This document shows positions 32,205 to 41,631 of a stretch of 41,631 nucleotides of DNA, piece by piece. A program made the translations under genes and the position numbers. The notes under the pieces are model-generated. The model saw nothing but the letters and a program-made list of their open reading frames with translations. It did not search any database and was not told the DNA's origin. This DNA comes from Fonticella tunisiensis (GTDB lineage: Bacteria; Bacillota; Clostridia; Clostridiales; Caloramatoraceae), in assembly GCF_004364155.1 (NCBI RefSeq), contig NZ_SOAZ01000028.1, forward strand, positions 1 to 41,631, given 5' to 3'. How positions within the stretch are numbered: the stretch's first letter is position 1; each line of letters opens with the position of its first letter.

Positions 32205-33575
32205 ATGGGGAACCAGCTTACTGATTTATGGGAGAAAACCCTTAATATAATCAAAGCTGAGCTAACTGAAGTAGGTTTTAATACGTGGATAAAATGCATA
32301 GAACCGGCGAAAATATCTCATGATACCATATTTTTGATAGTTCCAAATGATTTTACCAAGGGAATATTAGACGCAAGATATAAAGATCTTATATCAAATG
32401 CTTTAAAGCTGGTATCATCTAAAAAATATGAAATTAAGTTTGTATTATCTACAGACGAAATCCTAAAAGAAGTAGATGACTCCCCTTCATTTAACATGAA
32501 AAAAAACAATGAGCCCGAAAAGGAGAAAACCCTCTCTGATGACATAACAACATCAACCCTTAATCCAAAATATGTATTTGAAACATTCGTTATAGGCAAC
32601 AGCAACCGATTTGCCCATGCAGCATCCCTTGCTGTTGCTGAAGCTCCTGCTAAAGCATATAATCCTCTTTTCATATATGGAGGAGTAGGGCTTGGAAAAA
32701 CACACCTGATGCATGCAATAGGCCACTACATACTTGGTCAAAATCCAAATGCACGGGTTGTATATGTAACATCTGAAAAGTTTACAAATGAGCTTATAAA
32801 TTCAATTAAAGATGATACAAACGAGGAGTTTAGAAGCAAGTACAGAAACGTTGATGTTCTTTTAATTGACGACATCCAGTTTATTGCCGGGAAGGAAAGA
32901 ACCCAGGAGGAATTTTTCCATACCTTCAATGCGCTGCATGAGGCCAATAAACAGATAATTATATCAAGCGATAGGCCTCCTAAGGAAATCCCTACCCTTG
33001 AGGATAGGCTTCGTTCAAGGTTTGAATGGGGACTTATAGCAGACATACAGCCACCTGACTTTGAAACAAGAATAGCGATACTTAAAAAGAAGGCTGACGT
33101 CGAAAAGCTTAACGTTCCTAATGAAGTTATGGTTTATATAGCAAATAAAATACAATCCAATATAAGAGAACTTGAAGGCGCTTTGATTAGAATAGTTGCC
33201 TTTTCATCCCTTACAAATAAGGAAATAAGCGTTGACCTCGCATCTGAGGCACTAAAAGATATAATATCAAACAAAAACTCAAAACAGATAACCGTCGATC
33301 TTATACAGGATGTAGTTGCAAGCTACTTTAATTTAAGAATCGATGATTTTAAATCGAAAAGAAGAACCAAAAACGTTGCATTTCCAAGACAAATTGCAAT
33401 GTATCTGGTTAGAAAGCTTACAGATCTATCACTTCCTAAAATAGGAGAGGAATTTGGAGGAAGGGATCATACTACTGTTATCCATGCCTTTGAAAAGATT
33501 TCTGCTGATCTAGAAAAGGATCCCACACTCAAGGAAACTATTGATGAAATCACGAAAAAAATACAGCAAAAATAA
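32205..33575 (+). CDS. dnaA: Chromosomal replication initiator DnaA
   Basis: DnaA binds oriC boxes and, as ATP filaments, opens the duplex. The 456 residues show domain I (about 1-80, with WIKCIEP), a variable linker rich in acidic residues (about 85-118) and an AAA+ domain. Walker A GGVGLGKT is at 159-166, with LLIDDIQF around 219-226. Domain IV carries the DnaA signature [16 protein letters not shown] chose ATG 32205, five bases after AGGAGGCAG-type site TAGGAGG. An ATG seven codons earlier has no ribosome site. oriC elements lie on both sides. Confidence 0.98.
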   Translation: MGNQLTDLWEKTLNIIKAELTEVGFNTWIKCIEPAKISHDTIFLIVPNDFTKGILDARYKDLISNALKLVSSKKYEIKFVLSTDEILKEVDDSPSFNMKKNNEPEKEKTLSDDITTSTLNPKYVFETFVIGNSNRFAHAASLAVAEAPAKAYNPLFIYGGVGLGKTHLMHAIGHYILGQNPNARVVYVTSEKFTNELINSIKDDTNEEFRSKYRNVDVLLIDDIQFIAGKERTQEEFFHTFNALHEANKQIIISSDRPPKEIPTLEDRLRSRFEWGLIADIQPPDFETRIAILKKKADVEKLNVPNEVMVYIANKIQSNIRELEGALIRIVAFSSLTNKEISVDLASEALKDIISNKNSKQITVDLIQDVVASYFNLRIDDFKSKRRTKNVAFPRQIAMYLVRKLTDLSLPKIGEEFGGRDHTTVIHAFEKISADLEKDPTLKETIDEITKKIQQK

Positions 33576-33607
33576 TCAACAACTGTATATATCTTATATT
33601 GATAAAA

Positions 33608-33819
33608 TGTTGATAACTTGAAAAATCAATTTTTATACTTAATAATGTGGATAATTTGTACATGCTTACAAACAATTTATCCACAGTTGTTTTTTTATAA
33701 AAACCATTGATTTTAACGCTTGAAAAGGTTATCAACATTTCCACAACTACTATTACTATTACTACTAAAATTATTATTAATATTATCTCTTTATAAACTA
33801 ATTTTTAAACTGTGGATAA
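33608..33819. other. oriC: oriC, dnaA-dnaN DnaA-box cluster and unwinding region
   Basis: Perfect DnaA boxes lie at 33646-33654 (minus), 33677-33685 (plus) and 33811-33819 (minus). TTATCAACA-type boxes are at 33608-33616 and 33729-33737, and a weaker ATTTCCACA is at 33737-33745. DnaA-trios and an AT-only stretch (about 33768-33785) follow the last plus-strand boxes. This is the layout of the Bacillus incC/unwinding region. Confidence 0.92.
33747..33767 (+). other. DnaA-trio array (basal unwinding element)
   Basis: Seven contiguous triplets CTA CTA TTA CTA TTA CTA CTA give 3'-GAT or 3'-AAT on the complementary strand. That is the DnaA-trio motif known to guide DnaA filaments onto single-stranded DNA. 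They begin one base after ATTTCCACA and run into AT-rich DNA. Confidence 0.85.
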
Positions 33820-33835
33820 ATAAGGAGGAATTCTG

Positions 33836-34939
33836 ATGTGGTTCACATGTGACAAGGATATTCTTCAGGAAGCTATAAATAACGTTCAAAAAGCAGCTTC
33901 AACAAGAACAACATATCCCATACTGGAAGGAATTTTAATAAAGGCATATAATAACAGAGTTATTTTTACAGCAACGGATCTTGATCTTGGAATTGAAACG
34001 TATATAGATGCAGATGTGCATGAGAATGGATCCATTGTAGTAAATTCAAAGTTATTTGGTGAGTTTATAAGAAAACTTCCAAATGCAAGCGTTACAGTAA
34101 AAATGGAAAATAATAGCGTTTATATAACATGCCAGAAATCTGAATTTGCAATGCTTGGAAATAACCCCGATGAATTTCCACAGCTTCCTGCAATAAATGA
34201 AAATTCAATGTATGAGATTTCACAGGATATCTTAAGGAATATGATAAGGCAGACAATATTTGCAATAGCCCAGGATGAAACAAGGCCAATACTTACAGGT
34301 GTTTTATTTGAAGTGAGGGATGGAAAATTAAGTTTCGTTGCCCTTGATGGATACAGACTTGCTTTAAAGACCTGCGATATTGACAGCAGAAATAATATAA
34401 GTGCTGTAATACCTGGCAAGACATTAAACGAGATATCAAAAATACTTCAGCCAACACAGGATATGGTTAAAATTACCTTTACTCCAAACCATATACTTTT
34501 TAATCTTGGAAATACTAAAATAATTTCAAGGCTTTTAGATGGAGAGTTTATAAACTATAGACAGATTATACCTGATGAATACAGATTAAGAGCAAAAGTA
34601 AATGTAAACGAACTTATGAGCAGTATAGAGCGTGCTTCCCTTCTTGCAAGGGAAGGAAGAACAAACCTTATAAAGTTTGACATAAAAAATGATGGCATGG
34701 TTATCACTTCAAACTCCCAGATGGGAACTGTTTATGAGGAAGTCAGCATAGAACTTGAGGGGGAAGGCCTTAGAATAGCCTTTAACTCTAAATATTTTCA
34801 GGACGTTTTGAGAATAATAGATGCAGAAGAAGTTTATCTTGAATTTTCAACAAGTGTAAGCCCATGTATTGTAAAAAAATGTGATTCCAATGATTATATA
34901 TATCTGGTTCTGCCAGTAAGACTTGTAGAAAATAGCTAA
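33836..34939 (+). CDS. dnaN: DNA polymerase III beta subunit (sliding clamp)
   Basis: The 367-residue protein forms the dimeric ring that tethers polymerase to DNA. The three topologically equal domains are evident (about 1-120, 125-245, 250-367). It starts MWFTCDKDILQEAINNVQKA and contains EFPQLP and RPILTGVLFEV. The C-terminal end is YLVLPVRLVENS, near the usual MPMRL-type end that forms the partner pocket. The ATG follows AAGGAGG. A small hairpin terminator follows. Confidence 0.97.
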   Translation: MWFTCDKDILQEAINNVQKAASTRTTYPILEGILIKAYNNRVIFTATDLDLGIETYIDADVHENGSIVVNSKLFGEFIRKLPNASVTVKMENNSVYITCQKSEFAMLGNNPDEFPQLPAINENSMYEISQDILRNMIRQTIFAIAQDETRPILTGVLFEVRDGKLSFVALDGYRLALKTCDIDSRNNISAVIPGKTLNEISKILQPTQDMVKITFTPNHILFNLGNTKIISRLLDGEFINYRQIIPDEYRLRAKVNVNELMSSIERASLLAREGRTNLIKFDIKNDGMVITSNSQMGTVYEEVSIELEGEGLRIAFNSKYFQDVLRIIDAEEVYLEFSTSVSPCIVKKCDSNDYIYLVLPVRLVENS

Positions 34940-34960
34940 CCACCTGACCAGGGTGGTTTT
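34939..34960 (+). terminator. Weak terminator after dnaN
   Basis: ACCACC pairs with GGTGGT around a seven-base loop and TTTTA follows. The stem overlaps the dnaN stop. It may reduce readthrough into yaaA and recF. Confidence 0.6.
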
Positions 34961-35009
34961 ATAATGATTTGGTAAATTATGATCTTTTTAATTGAAAAGG
35001 ATGGTATCA

Positions 35010-35219
35010 ATGGATAGAATAAAGATTAGCACTGAATATATAAAACTTGATCAATTTCTAAAATGGGTAGGTATTGCAGATACCGGCGCCATTGCAAAGA
35101 TAATGATATTAAATGGAGATGTTAATGTTAATGGTATGGTTTCAAAGGAAAGGGGAAAGAAGCTTAGAAAAGGAGATATAATCGAGGTAAAGGATATAGG
35201 TTCCTTTGAAATAATATAG
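35010..35219 (+). CDS. yaaA: S4-domain protein YaaA (RlbA-like)
   Basis: The 69-residue protein is essentially one S4 RNA-binding domain: DQFLKWVGIADTGAIAKIMI, VNVNGMVSKERGKKLRKGD and IIEV. It occurs between dnaN and recF in most Firmicutes. It is implicated in ribosome or RNA interaction, but its exact role is not known. ATG 35010 lies nine bases after AAAAGG. Earlier TTG or ATG codons overlap that site. Confidence 0.88.
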   Translation: MDRIKISTEYIKLDQFLKWVGIADTGAIAKIMILNGDVNVNGMVSKERGKKLRKGDIIEVKDIGSFEII

Positions 35220-35235
35220 GTTAGAGGAAAATGAT

Positions 35236-36351
35236 ATGTACGTAAGGAGTCTTGAACTTAAAAACTATAGAAATTATGAAAGACTTAATTTAGATTTGAA
35301 TAAGGGATTAAATATATTTGTTGGTGAAAATGCCCAGGGAAAAACCAATATAGTTGAGTCTATATACTACCTTAGCAGTTTGAGATCACATCGAACTAAT
35401 AGGGACAGAGAGCTTATAATGTGGGGAAAGGACAAAGCATATATTAGGGCTGATGTAGAGAAAATGTTTGGAAAACACACTATGGAGTTTCTTTTAAGCA
35501 GTGAGGGGAAAAAGGCAGTTAAAATCGATGGAGTTAAGACAAGTAAGGTTTCAGACTTTTTAGGAACGGTAAATGTGGTTATCTTTTCACCTGAGGATCT
35601 TAAACTTGTTAAGGAAGGGCCAGCTATAAGAAGGAGGTTTATAGATGCTGAGTTAAATCAGATAAGGCCTAAATACCATCATGCGATTTTGCAATATAAT
35701 CATATATTGATGCAGAGAAATAATCTTTTAAAGTCTATTTTAAAATCACCATCATTGAAAATGACAGCTGAGGTATTTAGTGAACAGCTTGCAGAATATG
35801 GAAGTTTTATTACTGAAGCCAGATATGAATTTGTTAAAAAACTGTCTTTAATTTCGAGGTTAATTCACAGAAAGATAACAAACGGAAAAGAAGAGCTTGA
35901 AATAATATATAAAAGTGCATCAGGGGAAAATATGGATAGAAAGTCTATAAAAGATGAACTTTACAAGTATTATACGGAAAATATAATGGAGGATGCTGAA
36001 AAAGGATATACCCTTAAAGGGCCCCATAGAGATGACATTATTATCAAGATAAACGGAGCTGACGCTAGAATATACGGATCCCAGGGCCAGCAGAGGACAG
36101 CAGCACTTTCTTTGAAGCTTTCAGAGCTTGAGATAATAAAGTCAGAGGTTTCAGAGTATCCTGTGCTTCTTTTAGATGATGTGCTGTCGGAGCTTGATAT
36201 AAACAGGCAGCATTTTTTACTTGATGCTCTGAAGGAGATACAAACTGTACTTACGTGCACAAGCTTAAATGATATAAATGAATTCCATTTTGAAAATAAG
36301 GATGTATTTAAAGTAACAGCTGGAAAAATTGAAAAGTTTAATGCTGTGTAA
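35236..36351 (+). CDS. recF: DNA replication and repair protein RecF
   Basis: RecF is an SMC-like ATPase that helps load RecA at gaps with RecO and RecR. The 371 residues have Walker A GENAQGKT (30-37) and the ABC signature region GSQGQQRTAALSLKLSELE. Walker B VLLLDDVLSELD and the D-loop follow. It starts MYVRSLELKNYRNY as usual and lies 16 bases after yaaA. Confidence 0.97.
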   Translation: MYVRSLELKNYRNYERLNLDLNKGLNIFVGENAQGKTNIVESIYYLSSLRSHRTNRDRELIMWGKDKAYIRADVEKMFGKHTMEFLLSSEGKKAVKIDGVKTSKVSDFLGTVNVVIFSPEDLKLVKEGPAIRRRFIDAELNQIRPKYHHAILQYNHILMQRNNLLKSILKSPSLKMTAEVFSEQLAEYGSFITEARYEFVKKLSLISRLIHRKITNGKEELEIIYKSASGENMDRKSIKDELYKYYTENIMEDAEKGYTLKGPHRDDIIIKINGADARIYGSQGQQRTAALSLKLSELEIIKSEVSEYPVLLLDDVLSELDINRQHFLLDALKEIQTVLTCTSLNDINEFHFENKDVFKVTAGKIEKFNAV

Positions 36352-36401
36352 GTGAAAATTTTTAGTTTTGGTGTAAAAAGAATTAAAAGGAGGGTATTAT
36401 T

Positions 36402-38581
<2,180 letters not shown>

Positions 38582-38583
38582 TG

Positions 38584-38619
38584 TTTAAGATATAATTAGG
38601 CATACGAGTATATCTTAAA
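38584..38619. repeat. Perfect inverted repeat in the gyrB-gyrA gap
   Basis: TTTAAGATATA (38584-38594) pairs perfectly with TATATCTTAAA (38609-38619) around a 14-base loop. It lies immediately after the gyrB stop and 33 bases before gyrA. It is AT-rich without a T run, so it is more likely an mRNA processing/stability element or protein site than a terminator. Confidence 0.5.
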
Positions 38620-38651
38620 TAAAGCCCCATAAAGTACGATGAGGTGATGAT

Positions 38652-41099
38652 ATGGATGGAAAAAATCAGAAGATATTAAGCGTTGATATAAAGGATGAAA
38701 TGAAAAAGTCCTATATAGATTATGCAATGAGCGTTATTGTAGGGCGTGCTCTTCCGGATGTAAGGGATGGACTTAAGCCTGTACACAGGAGAATACTTTA
38801 TTCTATGCATGAGTTAGGAGTTCATCCTGATAAACCACATAGAAAAAGTGCTAGAATCGTCGGAGACGTTCTAGGTAAATATCATCCCCACGGAGACAGT
38901 GCGGTATACGACGCCATGGTAAGAATGGCCCAGGACTTTTCAATTAGGTATACCCTTGTAGATGGCCATGGCAACTTTGGTTCTGTAGATGGTGATGGAG
39001 CAGCTGCAATGCGTTATACTGAAGCAAGGCTTTCAAAAATTGCCATGGAGCTTATGAGGGACATAAACAAAAATACTGTAGACTTTATAGACAACTTTGA
39101 TGGAACTGAAAAGGAACCAGTCGTTCTTCCGTCAAGGTTTCCAAACCTTTTAGTAAACGGATCTGCAGGCATAGCAGTTGGTATGGCAACCAATATACCA
39201 CCCCATAACCTTGGGGAAGTTATAGATGGAACTATAATGCTTATAGATAATCCTGAGGTTACAGTAAAAGATTTGATGTCAAAGATAAAAGGTCCCGATT
39301 TTCCAACATCAGGTCTCATACTTGGAAAGGATGGAATAAAACAAGCTTACGAAACGGGAAGAGGAAAGGTTACAGTTAGGGCTAAAGCCTCAATAGAAGA
39401 GGAAAAAGGAAGAAATAAAATAATAGTTACTGAAATTCCTTATCAGGTTAATAAGGCTAAGCTAATTGAAAGTATTGCTGACCTCGTTAAAGAAAAGAAG
39501 ATTGAGGGAATATCTGATATTAGAGATGAGTCCGATAAACAGGGCATGAGAATTGTTATCGAGCTTAAAAGGGATGCAAATCCTAATGTTGTTCTTAACC
39601 TTCTATATAAGCATACAAAGATGCAGGATACCTTTGGCATTATAATGCTTGCACTTGTTGATGGAGAACCTAAGGTATTGAACCTCAAAGAAATTATTGA
39701 AAACTATATAAAGTTTCAGATTGAAGTTATAAGAAGAAGGACGAAGTATGACCTTGATAAGGCTGAGGCTAGAGCTCATATTCTGGAAGGTCTTAGAATA
39801 GCCCTGGATCATATAGATGAAGTTATTAATCTAATTAGAAGTTCAAGAACTACAGAGATTGCAAGAAAGGGTCTTATGGAAAAGTTTGGGCTTTCAGAAA
39901 AGCAGGCTCAGGCAATTCTTGATATGAGGCTTCAAAGGCTTACAGGGCTCGAAAGGGAAAAAATCGAAGAAGAATATGCAGAACTAATTAAGACGATCAA
40001 TTACCTAAAGGAAGTTCTTGCTAACGAAAGGCTTGTTCTTCAGATTATAAAGGATGAGTTAACTGAAATTAAAGAGAAATACGGCGATTCAAGAAAAACC
40101 AGGATAGTAAATAAGACAGATGACATAGATATTGAGGACCTTATACAGGAAGAAAGAGTTGCTGTGACTATAACCCATGCAGGTTATATAAAGAGGCTTC
40201 CTGCAGATACCTATAGAAGTCAGCATAGAGGTGGAAAGGGAATTCAGGCCCTCTCAACAAGAGAGGATGATTTTGTGGAGCATCTTTATATAACATCAAC
40301 CCATGATAACCTTATATTCTTCACAAATGAAGGAAGGGCCTATAAACTAAAGGCTTATGAAATACCAGAGGCAGGAAGAACAGCAAGGGGAACCAACATA
40401 GTAAACATTCTCCCATTAAATACAGGGGAAAAGATACAGGCAGTAATATCTATAAAAGAATTCGATGAGGATAAATATCTTGTATTTGGAACTAAAAATG
40501 GGCTTGTAAAGAAAACACAGCTTAGTGAATTTATATCTATTAGAAAAACAGGATTGAATGCTATAAATCTAAAGGGCGATGATGAACTTATTGGAGTGAA
40601 GTTAACCGATGGAATACAAAAGATCGTCATTGTTACCCAAAATGGTTATTCAATAACCTTTGATGAACAGGATGTAAGAAGTATGGGAAGAACTGCATCA
40701 GGGGTTAAAGGAATAACATTAAGGGATGGAGATATAGCCGTTGGTATGGAAGTGGCAGATCCAGAAGCACAACTTCTTATTGTAAGCGAAAACGGATATG
40801 GCAAGAGAACACCATTCTCCGAATACTCAGTTCAGGGACGTGGAGGTAAAGGAATAATAACGTACAAAGTTACGAAAAAAACAGGAAAGATAGTTGGAGC
40901 AAAAACTGTAACCGATGAAGACGAGATTATGCTTATAAACAGCAATGGAATAATAATAAGGCTTGAAGTTAAAGGAATATCACAAACAAGCAGGAATGCT
41001 ATGGGAGTAACTCTAATGAAAACAGGTGAAGATGAGAAAATTGTATCCATAGCTAAAATAAACAGCAATGCTGAAGATGAAAGTGATGAGGAAGAATAG
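38652..41099 (+). CDS. gyrA: DNA gyrase subunit A
   Basis: GyrA cuts and rejoins DNA. The 815 residues carry catalytic Tyr122 (RYTEARLS). The quinolone-resistance region GDSAVYD holds Ser83 and Asp87, the unmutated state in E. coli numbering. The C-terminal beta-pinwheel has GyrA box QHRGGKG at about 524-530, confirming gyrase rather than topoisomerase IV. Box position two is His where Arg or Lys is usual. The tail is acidic (ESDEEE). The ATG follows GAGGTGATGAT. It ends at a strong terminator before the rRNA operon. Confidence 0.98.
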   Translation: MDGKNQKILSVDIKDEMKKSYIDYAMSVIVGRALPDVRDGLKPVHRRILYSMHELGVHPDKPHRKSARIVGDVLGKYHPHGDSAVYDAMVRMAQDFSIRYTLVDGHGNFGSVDGDGAAAMRYTEARLSKIAMELMRDINKNTVDFIDNFDGTEKEPVVLPSRFPNLLVNGSAGIAVGMATNIPPHNLGEVIDGTIMLIDNPEVTVKDLMSKIKGPDFPTSGLILGKDGIKQAYETGRGKVTVRAKASIEEEKGRNKIIVTEIPYQVNKAKLIESIADLVKEKKIEGISDIRDESDKQGMRIVIELKRDANPNVVLNLLYKHTKMQDTFGIIMLALVDGEPKVLNLKEIIENYIKFQIEVIRRRTKYDLDKAEARAHILEGLRIALDHIDEVINLIRSSRTTEIARKGLMEKFGLSEKQAQAILDMRLQRLTGLEREKIEEEYAELIKTINYLKEVLANERLVLQIIKDELTEIKEKYGDSRKTRIVNKTDDIDIEDLIQEERVAVTITHAGYIKRLPADTYRSQHRGGKGIQALSTREDDFVEHLYITSTHDNLIFFTNEGRAYKLKAYEIPEAGRTARGTNIVNILPLNTGEKIQAVISIKEFDEDKYLVFGTKNGLVKKTQLSEFISIRKTGLNAINLKGDDELIGVKLTDGIQKIVIVTQNGYSITFDEQDVRSMGRTASGVKGITLRDGDIAVGMEVADPEAQLLIVSENGYGKRTPFSEYSVQGRGGKGIITYKVTKKTGKIVGAKTVTDEDEIMLINSNGIIIRLEVKGISQTSRNAMGVTLMKTGEDEKIVSIAKINSNAEDESDEEE

Positions 41100-41105
41100 A
41101 TTTAG

Positions 41106-41131
41106 TCCCCGAGTTATTCGGGGATTTTTTT
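41106..41131 (+). terminator. Rho-independent terminator after gyrA
   Basis: CCCCGA pairs with TCGGGG around GTTAT and is followed by ATTTTTTT. It separates the gyr transcript from the rRNA promoters. Confidence 0.95.
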
Positions 41132-41138
41132 ATGTTAA

Positions 41139-41167
41139 TTGACATAACGTAAAATAAATGATAATAT
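41139..41167 (+). promoter_or_regulatory. rRNA promoter P1
   Basis: Perfect -35 TTGACA (41139-41144), 17-base spacer and -10 TAATAT (41162-41167), just beyond the gyrA terminator. Confidence 0.8.
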
Positions 41168-41216
41168 ATGAAAGCGGCGCCGATGAATGGCGCTCTAAAA
41201 AATATAAAAAAGAGTG

Positions 41217-41245
41217 TTGACAAGTTATTTAATTAATGATAATAT
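41217..41245 (+). promoter_or_regulatory. rRNA promoter P2
   Basis: Perfect -35 TTGACA (41217-41222), 17-base spacer and -10 TAATAT (41240-41245). A TATAAT three bases further on could serve with a longer spacer. It has the same layout as P1, 78 bases downstream. Confidence 0.85.
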
Positions 41246-41278
41246 AATTAACGTTGATGAGTTTTAAGTGAGTTTGGC

Positions 41279-41289
41279 CTTTGAAAATT
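41279..41289 (+). promoter_or_regulatory. boxA-like antitermination site in the rRNA leader
   Basis: CTTTGAAAATT followed by GAACA resembles the Firmicutes rRNA leader motif (CTTTGAAAACT-type) that binds NusB/S10. It lies about 50 bases before 16S. Confidence 0.6.
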
Positions 41290-41337
41290 GAACAGTGGAA
41301 AGCGAACGTAACTTGAGTAATTCTAACGCTAGGATTT

Positions 41338-41631
<294 letters not shown>

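Noticed and set aside
33748-33795. Triplet-rich DNA in the dnaA-dnaN gap as a microsatellite
   Set aside because: Position and phase next to DnaA boxes fit the DnaA-trio element better than random slippage.

Overview
The window is a low-G+C replication-origin region from an endospore-forming member of the Clostridia, probably Clostridiaceae. The evidence is the rnpA-rpmH-oriC-dnaA-dnaN-recF-gyrB-gyrA order, sporulation-linked genes (a LonC-type protease, YtvI-like and YyaC-like proteins, SpoIIIJ/Jag), AT-rich intergenic DNA, and the first 294 bases of a 16S rRNA gene of clostridial type. Genus cannot be fixed from this sequence alone.

Left arm (about 0.2-31.7 kb, mostly minus strand, reading away from oriC). 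Starting from the origin: rpmH, rnpA, yidD, yidC/spoIIIJ and jag; then mnmE, mnmG, rsmG and noc; then parA and parB with a perfect parS site. Next come spore and membrane genes (yyaC, ytvI, cvpA), a glutamine synthetase/ANTAR pair, and yedF with a DUF3343 gene. These are followed by mscS-DUF951, rpsF-ssb-rpsR, a MazG-like gene, DUF2232, gdpP, rplI, lonC, dnaB, tRNA-Thr(CGU) and purA. The backbone follows the Bacillus subtilis order from rpmH to purA, with lineage-specific insertions. Six genes on this arm read against replication: pgsA, an EamA transporter, an SDR enzyme, ytvI, yyaC and a GDT1-type transporter. Palindromic repeats lie next to several of these.

Origin. Two clusters of DnaA boxes flank dnaA, giving a bipartite origin. 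The dnaA-dnaN gap carries boxes, seven contiguous DnaA-trio triplets and an AT-rich stretch, so unwinding most likely happens there.

Right arm (32.2-41.6 kb, plus strand): dnaA, dnaN, the S4-domain gene yaaA, recF, remB, gyrB and gyrA, a strong terminator, two near-identical rRNA promoters in tandem, an antitermination leader, and the start of 16S rRNA.

The least ordinary content is intergenic. There is a family of nested-palindrome, MITE-like repeats, one copy flanked by an exact 10-bp direct repeat. Behind purA lies a decayed COG2509-type flavoprotein gene, with a PurR-box/promoter unit upstream of it. The yyaC leader hairpin would hide its ribosome binding site. A 39-codon lysine-rich gene overlaps the yyaC tail, a DnaA-box-like cluster precedes the EamA gene, and the Noc protein appears to lack its membrane anchor. 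I did not find a defence island, CRISPR array, prophage or complete insertion sequence.
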